64,000 nucleotides of DNA from Piper betle (taxonomy: Eukaryota; Streptophyta; Magnoliopsida; Piperales; Piperaceae): the NCBI GenBank assembly GCA_033002965.1, contig JAURVB010013544.1, positions 1 to 64,000 of the forward strand, in the 5' to 3' direction. Both the position numbers and the translations under genes were made by a program. This document shows positions 23,699 through 37,819 of the stretch, piece by piece (positions within the stretch are counted from its first letter, which is position 1; every line of letters starts with the position of its first letter). The notes below the pieces were generated by a model. The model saw only the letters and a list, made by a program, of their open reading frames with translations, ran no database searches and was not told where the DNA came from.

Positions 23699-23699
23699 A

Positions 23700-25637
23700 G
23701 ATTGGCGTCCCCATGCGTGCCCACATTTGGCGGACACAAGTTTTGCTCCCATTTTTGTTTTCACTCCCCAAGCCAATCGAGTTTATTACGGTACCGAGTT
23801 GAATCAAATCCCTGAGTCCTATGCAAAATGGAATGTTACGAACCATACTCTAAAAATTATATAAAGGCGGCAACGAGACTATAAGCTTTTTCGGAGCTCG
23901 ATTTAGATCAAGTCTCAGGTTACTAATCTCTGTTGGGGAGGGCAAAAAGTTAGGAAAAAATCTATAATTGCAACAAATTAAACTTATCTCTTGTGTTGTT
24001 TTATTTAATGATCTAAAATCATAGCTATAAAATAATCATTATCTATAATTAGTTCTCCAAAACCAGAGAGTACAGGAGCATTAGTGCACCCACTTACGAA
24101 AAAAATTATGAAAAGAGTTGTAAATTAGCTCAAGCTCGATTTGTTCTTTTATAAGCTCAAAGTTAGCTCTGCTCATTATTAGCCTCTGAGATATGTGAGC
24201 ATCAGATGCTCACGAAAGATATGTACTGGCTGCCACAGTAGACAAGCTAATCCACAGACGATGTTTAGACAGCGAAGAAGATGTCTGATAGAAGATGACA
24301 AGTGAAAGCAAATGGTAACGATCATTGTACGCTCTCTTAATTGTTATATCAATATTTTCGGTTGCCAACACCAATAATGTTGGCCATGACACTTATTCAA
24401 TGTTGGACTCTTCTTGCTCGCCCACAAGAATCCACACAGTAAATCAGCTGTCCCGTAAACAATTGCAGTAGATACCGTAGATTGTGCACAGTAAGAACGC
24501 TTAGACTCCCTCCCTCGCACATCAATCAATATATGTTAACTGCACCGACGCTCCTCCTTCCCTACTAACCATGAAAGGTGTGGCCGCTGTCATCTATCTC
24601 GGCCCCCGTCTGAGTCATCTGCCAATACCCGACAACCAAATATTAATTTCAACTAAACAAATTCGCTCCTAGTCACATCCACCACCCTGCATATGAGGAG
24701 ATCCGGCTTGATTCACTGCTCTAACCAGCAATGATTTTGGGGGTTAAAAGACATTATTATACGTTCAAGAACACATGCAAAAGCTTTATAGGATTATATA
24801 TACGCAACGGAGATCAGTTCATCAGCATTCTGAGCAATCGAATCAAAGAAGGTGTCATTAAATGAGCTTTCCACCTAATCTCCTACGTTAATTACAGACA
24901 AGACTGACTTTGAGGATGACCCCGCTTTACAGTTCATCACCTTCCCCAGTCATCCCTCCTCTCTCCATCTCTCCTTTATCAGAACCTTCCTCACTCTTCC
25001 ATCTCTTCACTTCACTCTGCACCCCTTCTTCCCACTCCACTCCTTGTAATTCCAACGCTCTTCCTGAGTAATAGAATGTAGGTGGCTTTCTACTGATCCA
25101 TTGGTGGATGAGGGTTGGAGCTTGGAAGAAGATGATGGGTCGGGGCTTGTACAAGGTCACGGCGCCGGCAAGAGGTCCGAGGAAGGCTTGGCTGGGTGTG
25201 CAGAATTCGCAGGGTCTCCTTGTGGGTGGGAATCACACCTCCTCCCGCTTTTGCACTCGCTAGTTCTTCCCCACAACATCGTTTTTGGGTGTTTTCTTCA
25301 TCTTACCTCTGTTTTATCAGTTGCTGGGGACTTTCTTCAGCATTTTTGGCTGTGGGGGAGCTGTTTGTGCTGGAAAGTTTGGATCTTGTGCTTGGAGAGC
25401 TCCTGTTTCATTGGAAGTTTTCAGATACTTTGTGGGTCTGGTCTGCATTCTCTTCTGAGAATTTCGTTTACCATTAGATCTTTCATCATCTTGACTGAGT
25501 TTTACCATTGAAGGTTGTTCTGAAAATCACTTGACTGTCTTCATGTTTTGCCTTTTGTGGCGGATCTGCATTTGTTTGATGTGGTAGTTTCTCTGCTGAT
25601 TTAAAAAAGATTCAATCTTTGCACTTGGGGAGCTATT
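23700..25637 (+). promoter_or_regulatory. Upstream and leader region of the methyltransferase-like gene
   Basis: A TATA-like 'ggattatatatacg' occurs near 24791. From about 24930 the composition turns CT-rich (leader-like), and several AUGs precede the main start, the longest frame running 25101-25511. Part of the leader may be removed by an intron, but I cannot place its borders. Confidence 0.4.
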
Positions 25638-27035
25638 ATGGCTTCAAGCATCAAGTTTAGCAGCTTGAAGAAGTTGGTTCAAGGGCTCTTGGCCAGGCGC
25701 TTCCTTCTTCTAGTGTTTATGCTCGTATCTGCCATGGCCACGCTCCCATTCCTGTTTGTCTCCGAGCTCAATCTCATGGAGTTCTTAGCTGTAAGCTCTG
25801 GTGACTGTGCCACCCACCAGTTGGTTGCCTTTGGAAGCTATCTCAAGCCTTTCACCTTCCTGGCATCCCCCCATAGCTCATCTGCATGCCATGCAGATAA
25901 CAACTTCACCTATGCTGTATTCAGAGCTCTCATGGATATGAACTTGCTCCCCTCCAATGCCAAGACCCTATGCGTCGGGAAGAGATCTGGAGCTGCTGTG
26001 AGGGCACTCCGGAAACTGGGGTTTCCTCATCCAATCTCGGCCAACCGAGGTCCATTCTCTGTGCTGCAGAGGAAAGGCTTTGTCGAGGAGCTAGCATTTG
26101 AGGATGGTTCCTTCGACTTCATCTTCTCCAGAGGTCTCAACAAGGCCTCTGTCCCTGCTCTCCATGTTCTTGAAATGGAGCGTGTGCTCAAGCCTGGTGG
26201 CACTGGGGCCGTCATGGAACCTGTAGCTACTGCCGATCCAAGCAGCATGATCAAGGCTGCAACCCCAGTCTCATCCTTCTTGAAATGCTCCGATATTGTT
26301 TATGTGGGAATGATTGATGGCTTTGCTTTGGCAGTCTTCAAGAAGAAAACTGATGATCTGAGCTCCATTGAGCAGCTTCACCTCCCAAAAGGCTGTCTTT
26401 CGGTGACCAACAACAGACCATTCACTCGGTTTCTGGAGCCGCTTGTGGAGAAGGTCCATGTTGAAGATAGGAAAAATGTTGCTTACCTATCTGAACACAT
26501 GAACATTAGCAACCGAAGGCAGTTGATGTATGTTGATGTTGGAGCAGGGATGTATAAAGACTCAAGCATAGCTAGTTGGTTTCTTCCTTTCTATCCCAAA
26601 CAGTCCCTACCTCTCCAAATATATGCTTTGGATCATGATTCTTCCACTCTTCCTTCCTTTGCACAAAGGCACGACATTACTTTCGTGTACTATCCTGCTC
26701 TTGGGGAGTCCAGGCCTGCTGCTGACTATGACCCCCTTGATGATTCCGGTGCCCTGCCATTTGATGATGATGATGATGAATCGGACATGTTTGATTTCTT
26801 GGGCTGGTTTAAAGATGCAGTGGAAGAAGAGGACTTCGTAGTTCTGAAAATGAGCATAGGTGGTGTTGGACTCAGAGACCTTCTAGAGCTGGTGGAGAGT
26901 GGAGCTATATGCTTGGTTGATGAGCTCTTTCTTCACTGTCCAGACACCATGGGCGGTGGGAATGCTACCACTGGAACTTGCTTGCAGCTATTAAAAACTT
27001 TGAGAAGGATGGGCGTCTATGTGCATCAGTGGTAG
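25638..27035 (+). CDS. Methyltransferase-like type II membrane protein
   Basis: It is a single exon of 465 residues. Residues 18-48 form a membrane anchor (RFLLLVFMLVSAMATLPFLFV) after a basic N-terminus, typical of a Golgi/ER type II protein. Residues about 100-200 resemble a class I SAM-methyltransferase fold: AKTLCVGKRSGAAVRALRKLG as the glycine-rich motif I, then FEDGSFDFIFSRGLN and MERVLKPGGTGAVM, the Methyltransf_11 'RVLKPGG' strand. The C-terminal half (YVDVGAGMYKDSSIASWF.., DFVVLKMSIGGVGLRDLLELVESGAICLVDELFLHC) matches the conserved domain shared by plant proteins of this family. Substrate and activity are unknown. Motif I lacks the DxGxGxG form, so it may not be catalytic. The start gives the membrane anchor and no in-frame alternative was seen. 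Confidence 0.85.
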   Translation: MASSIKFSSLKKLVQGLLARRFLLLVFMLVSAMATLPFLFVSELNLMEFLAVSSGDCATHQLVAFGSYLKPFTFLASPHSSSACHADNNFTYAVFRALMDMNLLPSNAKTLCVGKRSGAAVRALRKLGFPHPISANRGPFSVLQRKGFVEELAFEDGSFDFIFSRGLNKASVPALHVLEMERVLKPGGTGAVMEPVATADPSSMIKAATPVSSFLKCSDIVYVGMIDGFALAVFKKKTDDLSSIEQLHLPKGCLSVTNNRPFTRFLEPLVEKVHVEDRKNVAYLSEHMNISNRRQLMYVDVGAGMYKDSSIASWFLPFYPKQSLPLQIYALDHDSSTLPSFAQRHDITFVYYPALGESRPAADYDPLDDSGALPFDDDDDESDMFDFLGWFKDAVEEEDFVVLKMSIGGVGLRDLLELVESGAICLVDELFLHCPDTMGGGNATTGTCLQLLKTLRRMGVYVHQW

Positions 27036-27934
27036 AGATGGATCCCAAACTACTTGGTGAGTCTCTTATTGGTAATCTGTGCCCCTACATCTCTCTACCT
27101 CCTCGTCGTTGTGTCTTGAGTTTCATGCATGAAGTTTCATGTATGAGTTGGTTGTCGTAGTTGTCTGCTTTTATATCTTTTAGTTGAGTGTTTGGTGTCT
27201 GCTCAATTTGAGTTGTGTGCATGTTGAAGACGACGCCCTGGGTACTTTGTCATATGATGAAGGCCAGGCGTTTATGTGGTGTTCTAAGTCTGTACTACGT
27301 CTTCTACAAGATAAATAAAGTGGTGTTCATGTGATAATTGTTCCAGATTTGAAATTATTGAACATGGATGTCCACTGGTTATTCATTCCACTACCTAAAG
27401 AACATGGCAGCTTCTAAATTTTAGCTCATATTCTCCATCGGACCATCTCCATAGACAGCAAAACTGAAGTTGTGTGTTCCAGATACTGTTATAAACACAG
27501 TTGTGTATAACAAGATGCACTATGCTTCTACACAAACTATGGACTGCCCAATACAGTCAGCCAGATGACAAAATTTAAGCACATCAGTGACATTTAGTAA
27601 GATAAAAATCCAAAACCATATTCCCTCTTTTCGTCGTTGGTGAATTTAGGAACATAAAATTGCTTCCAATCAATTGGGCACAACTTAAATCAATCTGAGT
27701 ACAAAACAACTTTGTCAACTTAAACTCATTACATATGAATACATGACAGTTCGATAGACATGTAATAACATACAAGCCCACAAACATGAAAAATGGCAAT
27801 ACTCAACTTTATACCCAGTGCTACAAGAATTACCTCATCCACTGCAACCTCTTCAGTCCCGCTTGTGTTTGTTTTACACGTAAGAAATTACATTTTTTGT
27901 GATAACACTTCAAATCTGTTCGGTTTACTAATGA
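27036..27934. other. 3' flank of the methyltransferase-like gene and of chorismate synthase
   Basis: The 3' UTR of the plus-strand gene probably ends near the AATAAA-type signal at about 27311. The rest is AT-rich without genes. The two transcription units converge here. Confidence 0.4.
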
Positions 27935-30900
27935 TCACAAGACGGGTAAGTTAGAATCATTATGCAAAGGTGCTGACACGGGTTCCTGTAGAGACGGATT
28001 GATGGGGAAAAGTTCACATTGTGCATACTGCAACATCAACTGGTCCAGAAGAACAATAGCCATCACTGATTCTACCATAGGCACAGCTGCAACAACACAA
28101 ATTTGGGTTACATACAATTGGCAATTTAATATAGAAGTATTCAGCATGCAGCTCATAAAACCAAAAAATAAAAGGAATAAGAGCCATTCTAATGTAATTA
28201 ATCAGAAGCAGCAGCTCGCAGGTTTAGGTGCTGACCTCGAGGAACTACACAAGGATCATGCCTGCCCCGGGCAATTAGTTCAGCCTCCTCTTTGTTCCTG
28301 GTCACAGTATTTTGTTTCCTCTGAAGCATAAGTAGATTTTTTGCAGAAGGTTAGATTGCAAGGCTGTATGGAGATTTGAAGCTGCAAAGAACCCTTGTAA
28401 ATTGCAGTTATAGGATATACTTTTCACAAATCAACTTACTGATATAGTTGAAGTCGGTTTGAAAGCTATCCTCATAGTAATTATTTCACCGTTCGATATT
28501 CCACCCTGTAAGAACTCCAATGTCAGTAACAAAGATCAATATTTCTTGTGACAGAGAAAAGGAAAATTTTACCTGTATACCACCAGAACGGTTAGTTCGT
28601 GTTCGTATCTTTCCATGCTTGTCAATATAAAATTCATCATTATGCTCACTCCCAGTAAGAAATGTCCCTAAACCAAACAAAGTTAGAATCCCGGAATTCA
28701 GTTTAAAAAAGCCAAACAACAACACTTCAAACACTTCGGTGCCAACCTGAGAATCCACTGCCAAATTCAAATCCCTTGGTTGCAGGTAGAGACAAGCAGA
28801 CTTTAGCGAATTCCGCTTCTAGCTTGTCAAAGACAGGTGATCCAAGTCCCTTGAAGCAAACACAGCTCGTATCAAAGTGAGAAGCAGTAGTAATTTATGT
28901 CAAAACTCATGGTCTAAATACCTTGAAACAAAAACAGCTCACATGAGTGAGAGAACAATGATTATTTATGCCAGACATGATTATGGGGAAATGCAAAAAC
29001 AATTTGATAGTACCAAGAAAAAGTCACATATGTTTCCTGGTTTCATAGAGGATAATATCCATCATAAAAATCTGTAAGTTTTTATATAGTATTTGATATT
29101 ATTAATATGAATGCTACGGCAAACAACAAATATGGCCCAATTTTGCCAGCTTTGCTGAGATACCAAGAAAAGATCAACTGTTTTTGGCATTCTTACCTTT
29201 GGAACATTCCTTGCGATACATGTGACAACACCACCGACAGAATCCCCTCTAGTCCGTACAGCATCAATAGCATCAATCATTTTGTTAGCATACTCAGGAT
29301 CAGGGCACCTCACAATGTTGCTCTCAATCTGTAAACAACCAAGTAAACAGCCTGACGAATAAGATTAAGAAAGTTTTATAGACCTGAAGACTGCACAAAC
29401 ATGCACACCTGCTCCATTGTCAACGCCTCATGATCAACTAATCCTTCAGGCAGTACAACTTTATGCACTTGCGAAACATATGCCAGAATCTGCAAATATT
29501 AAAAAAAGGAAAAGTTAATACTTTGTTGGCTGTTCAATGAATTTGAGTTGTTTCATTTCAGGCTTAAGGTTAGATAAATTTGAGTTCATATATTATGCAG
29601 TTTTGTTATAAATTTGATTTTATATTTGAATCACAAAACTACAACTGAGTTACTGATATATATAAAAAAATCCCACGTTGTACATTGCATTATGAATAAT
29701 GTGTGTTTAAAAGGCCAGTAAATCTGAGTTGGCTTACTTATCATGCTGGCTTTACTAGTAAACATATTTTTAAATGATTAATATCACCACTTATTCAGCT
29801 TCAAAAAGCAGACACTATTGAATGAGCTCAACAACACCAAATGTAACTCAAAGTATAATGAGAATTGATCCTAATATCAATGTACAAACAATGCACTTCA
29901 TCAAGTTCCTATTTATACAGACCAACCTCAGTTCCTGACTTCAACTTGAGGATCTTCTTGGCTATAGCTCCTGCAGCAACCCTACCAATTGTTTCTCGTG
30001 CAGATGATCTACCGCCACCCTACATTTCCATTATATTAGATTTACTTCAAAGAATCTAAGATTTGCTGTGCTAGGTAGAAACATATGCCGAACAGCCTGC
30101 CTTTATGAAAAGAACATATAAATCACCTGCACAGATCTCACACCATACTTGAAGTCATATGTAGCATCAGCATGAGAAGGCCTGTACGCCTTTGACATCT
30201 CGCTGTAATCCTGCCAACATAACTTTAATTTAGGGACAATTTCGACTTTTCCAAACTAAGGAACACCTTGAAATGAAGGTATTCAAAAAGCTTTTCCTCT
30301 ATTCAGAAGCCACTCCCAGAACTACTGGCTAAATCATATTATCTAACAAATTGGATAATGTTTTTAAACTGCTATTCCACCTAATTACAATAATTAGCAG
30401 CAAAAGCATCATAAGTCACTCCTTTCTATACAATAAGACCAAAAAAAACTGAAAACGATCGCTTATACAGAGACTCTAGAAAAAAGGAAGGCTACAACTG
30501 TCTTCACCCATGATCTAATTTTCAAACATAGCGAGAATACATACCCCTCCTCTTTGATCCGTATTTGGAACAAAAACATGAATCGGAGTTCCCGTTGTCA
30601 TCCCTGCAGCAAGTAGTTGGCATCATGTTGTTCGTTTGTAAAACAATCACAAGTCACTAATAAACAAGCTTAAATCAAAATATAGATCCAATTATAAAAA
30701 ATCAACCTTCAGAAATGCCAGAGTGAATTTTGCAGGTGTCAGTCTCCTTCCTGGGGGTGGTTATCCTGCTCTGGCCTGGCCTCCTGCAACAAGGAAATAA
30801 AAGTCACCTTTATTGACTATCAATGATCTAAAAAAGTTTTAACTGAGCTGTGTGTGTAAAAATGAGTAAACGGTGCTCTCAGTTGAGTAATATAAACCTT

Positions 30901-31808
30901 CTGTCGAGCTCGAACTGGATATCTGCTTCGGAAAGAGGAATTTGAGGAGGGCATCCATCAACAATACAACCTACACCACCTCCATGAGATTCTCCAAATG
31001 TAGAAATGCGAAATGCGGTCCCATAGGAGCTTCCAGTACCACCAGCAGTCACCTCTTCGAAAGTCAAAAACAATCCGTTATTAGCATCGGAACTTAGCCT
31101 TCCATAATACACAAACCAGCAATATATGACAAGTAATAATAATACATAAGCAAAAATTATACTGCAGATAAATGAATGAACAGCAGAAAAAAGAGTTAGA
31201 CACGTTTAAATCAAAGCTTTCTTACCTTACACAATCAAAAGGCTTCAAGATTGAAAATCTATGACAACAAAATTTCTAACTCAAATCAATCAATCGTACT
31301 TAACAGAACAAGGATTAGTTTGGTTCATACAATAGATAATTAACTTCAAAGATCACCATGGATCTCTACTTAACAAGAACAAAAACAAGATCAACATCAC
31401 TAGTTGTCAGAAACATTACATACGCAATCTTCATGAATTCAATATCCCAACTACAAACTATTTTGGCACCCAACCTCAAACAATCAATAATCAAGCTCAA
31501 TCGCCAAAAAAAAAAAAAAGTCAAATTCCACTGCCAAGCTACCAGATTCCACCGTTCTAGCAACAACCCACATCATTATAAGCTAAAAACCCACCAACCA
31601 ACAATTCTCACAACACCGAGATTTCACCCAAACTCCCGAAGAACAGAGCCATACCGAGCCGCCTGGGCGCCACCTTCTCCCCGAACGAGACGCGAACAGC
31701 CGGGCCGGACAAGAGGCGGACGTCGGGCGTCCGAAGGCAGGCCAGGCCGGATCCGCCGTCGGCCCTCCTGGCCTTGAGGAGCGTGGAGGTAGAGAGGGAG
31801 GCGGCCAT
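27935..31808 (-). CDS. CS: Chorismate synthase, plastid
   Basis: It converts 5-enolpyruvylshikimate-3-phosphate to chorismate, the last shikimate-pathway step, using reduced FMN, in the plastid stroma. Thirteen exons, all in phase: 31808-31655, 31054-30898, 30783-30707, 30603-30545, 30210-30127, 30019-29927, 29489-29409, 29328-29197, 28849-28747, 28667-28573, 28505-28440, 28320-28236, 28086-27935; about 445 residues. Exon 1 is a Ser/Arg/Leu-rich transit peptide. The family signatures are intact: [91 protein letters not shown] and the basic [18 protein letters not shown]. No defects were seen. Confidence 0.97.
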
Positions 31809-31929
31809 GGCAGATCAATAGATGGACTAAGAAAGTAGGTGGAGGTGGAGCAGAAGAGACGAAGCTGCTCTATATGTATATGTACCTATATATTATTATG
31901 ATGATGCTTATATAAATAATAAGAAATAT

Positions 31930-31983
31930 GACATTTATAAATAAATAAATAAATAAATATATATATATATATATATATATATT
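31930..31983. repeat. (AAAT)n and (AT)n microsatellite in the chorismate synthase promoter
   Basis: Several AAAT units are followed by about 12 AT units, roughly 130 bp upstream of the start codon on the minus strand. Confidence 0.9.
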
Positions 31984-31989
31984 GTATGT

Positions 31990-34900
31990 ATTTCTTCACC
32001 TACCCCTGACCTTCTTGTTTACCCGCCGCCGGCTGCGTTTTTTTCTTGTTGCTGGGTTTGGTGTATGATTGCTGGATCCATACGTCGATGCAATTCTCAC
32101 GTACTAAGATGCCATGATTTTGCACGTACCAAACGATGTTTTTAGGAGTTAAATCTATTCTTATTAATAGAAGTAAAACTTAATCTTAATGCTGGTGCGA
32201 GATTAAAAGGAGTAGAACGAGCCAAATATAATATCAGGAAAAAATAAAGACAAAAAAGATTATAATTAAAGTGTGTGTTTTAAAGAAATTTTTTTTAAAG
32301 TAATTATCGTTTAAGATGAGATAAAAATGATATATTCTATTGTTTTAGATGAGTTAAATTGAGATTTTATCTCTAAGATATATATAACTATCTCTATCTC
32401 ATTATTTAATAAAATACAAAATAAAATTTTATTTTTAAAATTATAATGTGTTTCTAATATACCCTATGCATCGCTCGATATCGTGTCTAGTTTAATTCAA
32501 ACTAAGTTAAATTTGATTAACTATAAATAACTTCCTATAGAGGTCCAATTCATGTTTGGATCAACGTACTCTAACTTGGTTAAATTATTGCACTAAGAAG
32601 AGCAACGACACCTCGGAGCAAAAATCATTGAATTGTGTTTTTTTTTTTGTGGCATGTCCAAGTAGGGGGATATTAGTATTGGCGCCCTCCACAATTCGTA
32701 TATTATATTCATTTTATACAAAACAAACCAATAATTTGTTATTTATTTGCTTATTTGTTAATTTATTTAACTCTAATATTTTGTTTTGTTTGTTTAATAT
32801 CTTTTACTACCAATATGGATACTTTCACCGGGTCAATTTTAAGGTAAATTTTTTACTTAATATCTCAAGGTTAATTTTGAAACGGATGAATATAATTTAA
32901 TTGGTATACCATAATTAATGCTCGATATACGTTAGCTAATGCTCGGTACACCTTAGTCAATACACGATACACACCCTTATTACCCGAACTGTTAAAGGTT
33001 ATCAAATATTATCTCTTACTATACTTGTTATCTAGAATCTCAGTATCAAGGTTGTAAGAGATACAATTGTTGAGAGTCAAATTAATACATGTTGGTGTAT
33101 TGCAAAATTAAATTTGAAGGTTTTTTTTAAAAAAAAATGATCTAAGAAGCATGTGTGGTCAATTATGAGCAGCTAACAAGGGTTTGGTCCGTGACGTGGG
33201 TATATTCCGGTCAAAATGGTCATGCTGGGTTGACCTATATTGGGCCCAGCTAACTGGGTCCCCGTGCATGAGTGTTAACCAAACTTCAATAATAAACCGT
33301 TCCCAAAAAAATTAAATAAACTCGTTCAAAAAATAAATATATAAATAATAAATAAATTAGTCAAAAGCGGCCCAATATTTAATTGAGATAAAATAAAATT
33401 AGAGAAATCAGATTAATTATTAGTTTGATTGTTCTTTTTAAATATAAATTTGTGATTCTTCTTTTAACTTTTTTAAAAAAAGTTATTTGCATGTAATACA
33501 ATGATTATATGGATAAAAAAATAATAAAATAGCAGTCATTTTATAAACAAAAATTATATTTTATGAGTTTGTAAGATGTCAATCTCAATTTTATGTTTAT
33601 CCGTTAAAATATAAAATATTTACCTTCTTAAAGTTTTATGTAGCCGTTACAGGCTTATCCCCTGCCTGATCTCAATTTATTTGCTAGAATATTTTAATGA
33701 AATAATTAATATATAAACATTTAATAAAAAAGTTGTTCTTTAAGAATATAATAATTTATTAATAAATTTTTCAAAAAATCATTTTGTACAGGATTATCAT
33801 GTTGGTAATCATCACTCGAGCTCCGGATATGGCATAAAAATTTTAAATTGTCAACATTACTATAAGTGCTATATAAGTAATATATTTTAAAGAAAATTAA
33901 TACATGATTATTGTATTTTATATTTAAATTGACCATAATTAATTTTGAGGGGGTCACCTATACACTATCTTATATACAAGAAAATTAATTGCACACGGAC
34001 ATACATTTTTATGACTAATTCAAAAGTAATCATAATTATTTATACTCTTATTTAAATATAAATATACTTAATTTAGATAAAATAATTTTGTTAATATTAT
34101 TATATCTATTAAATATATCATGGTTATTTACTTTTAATAAAGTTGGCCATTTTAAAATATTCATGTCATCTACAATATAATCATGCCAACTAAACAAACC
34201 CTGTATATCAAGAGTTAATTTAGACTTTTTAGGCATATCCAACCCACTTCATGAATGTCATTTTCCATATTATCAAGAATCACAAACATAAATTGCAAAT
34301 TCATATATAATGTTTATTGACAAAATTCCAATGTTTATTTTAAAGTCCAACACAACCAACCAAAGACTCTTGGATGATGAGAGTCTATTTAGATAGATTT
34401 GTATCAGGTTTAAGAGTCTTAGATATGAATTATGAAAACAAAATTTATTGAAAATAAGTGAAATATGCGTTCTCCTACAACTAATTAGTCTACTTTGTCC
34501 GACATCCAATACTTATTGAGTTAAAATTGAACATATTAGTAAAGATGTGCATATGATCTTAGACTTAATTAATTATTATTGAAGGGATGATTCTAACACT
34601 TAACCTGAGTTGTTATAGTTGATATCAGAATTAACTTGGCATTGTAATAGATGATGGCCGGATTGGGCATTGTTTCGATGGTGGGCTGGATTGGGCATTG
34701 TTTTCGATGATGGGCTAGACTAGACATTGGCTAGGCTATAACCCATAGGTAGAATATAGGAATTCTAAGGGCAAATTTTTTTAAAGTGGATAGCTTATAA
34801 TACTCTTTAAAAGTTAGTTCAATATTCAATACCTACGGGTTAAGATACACTTTATTAATACGAATGAAATATATGTTTTCAACTTCTGTTAATTATTTAT

Positions 34901-35071
34901 AAAGAAATGCCAGACAAATTAAATTTTGCACGTAACCAAGGAAAGACAAGAGATCAAATGTAAGAATAAGGAAAAGGCAAGAAAAAATTAGGATTTTTTT
35001 AAAGAAGCACCTTATTTAAAGGGGAATATTATAAATGTATGCATGAATACAAATTCAATGCTCCTTCATTG
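31990..35071. other. AT-rich intergenic region
   Basis: No gene was seen. It contains T-runs and a short imperfect tandem repeat at 34650-34735, three units built on 'gatg.gctggattgggcattg'. Confidence 0.5.
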
Positions 35072-35079
35072 CTTATATA

Positions 35080-35626
35080 TAGAGCCGGGTATGAGCCAAG
35101 TCGAGTCGAGTTTTGCCCAACTCGAACTCTACTCATTTGATAAATGAATCGAATTTCAAGTTATATGGCTTTGAGTTGAGTTATTTTAGTTTGAGTTCGA
35201 GTTGAGCATTAGTCTTATTTGCGTTTCATCACCATAAGTTGATGATCTAGTTTTTCTGTAGAATGCAATATTTTTATTTTTATTTTTTTGGAAAAATTTA
35301 CATGATTTTTGTCACAATTGATAGTCATATAATAACTATTAGATTATTTTGATGTAATTATTTTTATACCAAATTATTACTTTTAATCTTATATTCTCTA
35401 CGTATTGTTAAAGAAGTTTTTTTTCTAAAGGTTTATATTAGTCGCCGAGTTGATTTGAGCCGAGTTTTAATCCGAATCGAATTTTTTAAGTCAAACCGAG
35501 TCAAGTTTGATATAGCTTGAAATCAGCTCTATTGTAATCGAGTAGAGTCAATTTTTTTAAGATTGAATTTCAAATCAAGAGAGTCATAAAAACTCGCAAG
35601 CTAAGCTCGATTAATGCCCAACCCTA
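35080..35626. mobile_element. Degenerate hAT-like MITE
   Basis: The left end is TAGAGCCGGGTATGAGCC and the right end, reversed, TAGGGTTGGGCATTAATCGAGC. The interior holds 'ctcgagtt/gagtcgag' blocks like the elements at 21218 and 49020. The flanks CTTATATA and TATATATA match in 6 of 8 bases, and the AT-rich flank makes this weak. Confidence 0.5.
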
Positions 35627-35639
35627 TATATATATATAT

Positions 35640-37814
35640 AAATAATTGAATCTAAAGAGAAACAAAGGGGATCATAACAACACTAAGTTGACTCTTTCAC
35701 CATGGTAACATTTCCTAAATAGAAGGACATAGGTCATTGGCCTCCACATTTTTACAGTATAATTAAAGGTATGTTTGGTTAACATAAAAATAGTGTAAAT
35801 GAAAAAAATTATATAAAATGGAAATATAATGAGATGAAATGACATGAAAATTATAAAAAATTTCTTTACATGTTTGGATAATAGGAAAATAAGATGAAAA
35901 TGAAAATTTCTTTCCCATGTGCATATGCATGTGCCCTTCAAAAATTTCCTTATTTTTTAAAAATTTTTCACAAGAAAATGTCGTTTTGTAAAATTTTTAC
36001 ATAAACTTACTTTGACTGAAATTAAAATTTTTTTAAACTAATTTTAAGACATTCAAATATAAAAAAATTGTGACATCTAAATTTTATATTTCTTTGATGC
36101 AATTTCAGGACAAGCAAAATGACTCTAAGTAATTTTAATTAAATTACAACTTTTAAATTAGGTCATTAAAAAGGTGACATCCAATTATTTTTAGAAAGGA
36201 TTAGTTTTGTTCATTCATGTAATGTAGTGATTTTATAAAAAGTTATTTGATGCAATACAAACTATTCAAGTGGAAACTGATTTTATCATTTTTTTATAAT
36301 CTCAAATGCAGTAAGATTCAATCAATACTGGTGCATTGCAAAGCGCACGAGAATACTGAAAATTAAAACTTTATATTCTATTATCATACAAATCTTATTT
36401 CAAAAAGAGGTCTAATTAGATTTGTAACCTTAATCTAAGTTTTATACAACAACAAAAAAATAAAATTGTGATATTAAATATTCACATTTGCTTGCTCGTA
36501 GATGATTAAATACTTTTTATTTATATAGTTAATTTTTATGTTTCTTCTCTCTTTATTTATAGGGTTTTGGTGTTACTTTTTAAAGCCTTAAACGAGTAAC
36601 ACTCAGAGTCATGGTTTAAAAACTCGGGACTTGAACTCCATTCTGTCTCTTAGAAAGTAGAGTCAACTTTAACTTGATTGCTAGTCATTTATAATAATTT
36701 TTCGATTCAACAAGGAGTATGATATATTAAACTATGAGAAATTATTATATTTAACATTTAAAATTAATAAATATACGATTTATATTACTTCAAACAGTTG
36801 ATTCAACTAACCTTTTAAAAAAATAGGTTATTAAAACAGTTTTTGCTTGACTCGTTGACACACTTAAGAAGATTTGGGGATTTAATTTACAATTTGTCAA
36901 CGGGGAGTAATTATTCTTAAAGATTAGACTCCAAAACTATGGAGTGGAGGACTCCGGGAGTTTTTGGGGTGACTTGACTTTGGAAAAAAACGCATGAGAT
37001 ATGGCGTTGTTTTTAAGCAATTTTGTATTTCCCGACTTTATTCACTGTTTTTGTTTCAGCGCAAACAGTTGCCTTGCTTAGCCTTGTTTCAACGTGTTGC
37101 GAACTGATCTATCAACCAGCTTTACGTACATTAAAAGGATGTGCGTACTGCAGAGCTGAGTTATATAAATTAACATGCGTTGCCCACAACAAAATATTAG
37201 CGACGGAGCTACATCTAAATATGTATCTCAAAGAGCACATATAGTAGCTAGCAAGTTGATCTAGCAATACACATTATTTTGTTGTACATATACCTTCGTA
37301 CATGTGCCATGCGCATCGTCTAATCTTCCCAATTTTCGAAGATGATGAATAATGGGGCGGCGGATGCCATAAGCCAGATCAATTAATTCCAACATATTAA
37401 ACGATGATCGATGGTTTTAAGTAGCAAGGAAGAATATAACTGTATATGTTATTAGCTACTAAAGTAAGTATTATTGAATTCCATCGGATTATACATGCAG
37501 TTTATAGCTCGTACGCGTGGAATGTATAAAATATAAGACCATTGTACTTCGTGCACCCATATTCTGGACTTACATAAACAAAAGAAATCTACCGAGATGC
37601 AATTGAAGTTGCTTGCATTTGTGATCAACATAAAGAGTATTACACACAAAACTCCACTTTTAAGCGTCTTCTTTCCAAGTCTTAAGCTACGGAAAGATGT
37701 ATTTAACATAGCTAATTGCTTGTAAATTTGTTACATAGATACTAGCCTCATCTAATTTGCTTTTTGCACGTACCTAGATCCAAACTACACAAACCCCATG
37801 CATGCTCTTCTATA
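35640..37814. other. AT-rich intergenic region, no gene seen
   Basis: No coding pattern or paired repeats were recognised. Confidence 0.4.
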
Positions 37815-37819
37815 TAAAC

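Noticed and set aside
25101..25511. A separate 136-residue gene upstream of the methyltransferase-like gene
   Set aside because: It lies in the leader region, has mixed Cys/Phe/Leu-rich text and a competing frame in the same stretch; more likely untranslated or a uORF.
35767..35800. Tourist-like MITE start ('ggtatgtttggttaac')
   Set aside because: No matching inverted end or TTA duplication was found downstream.
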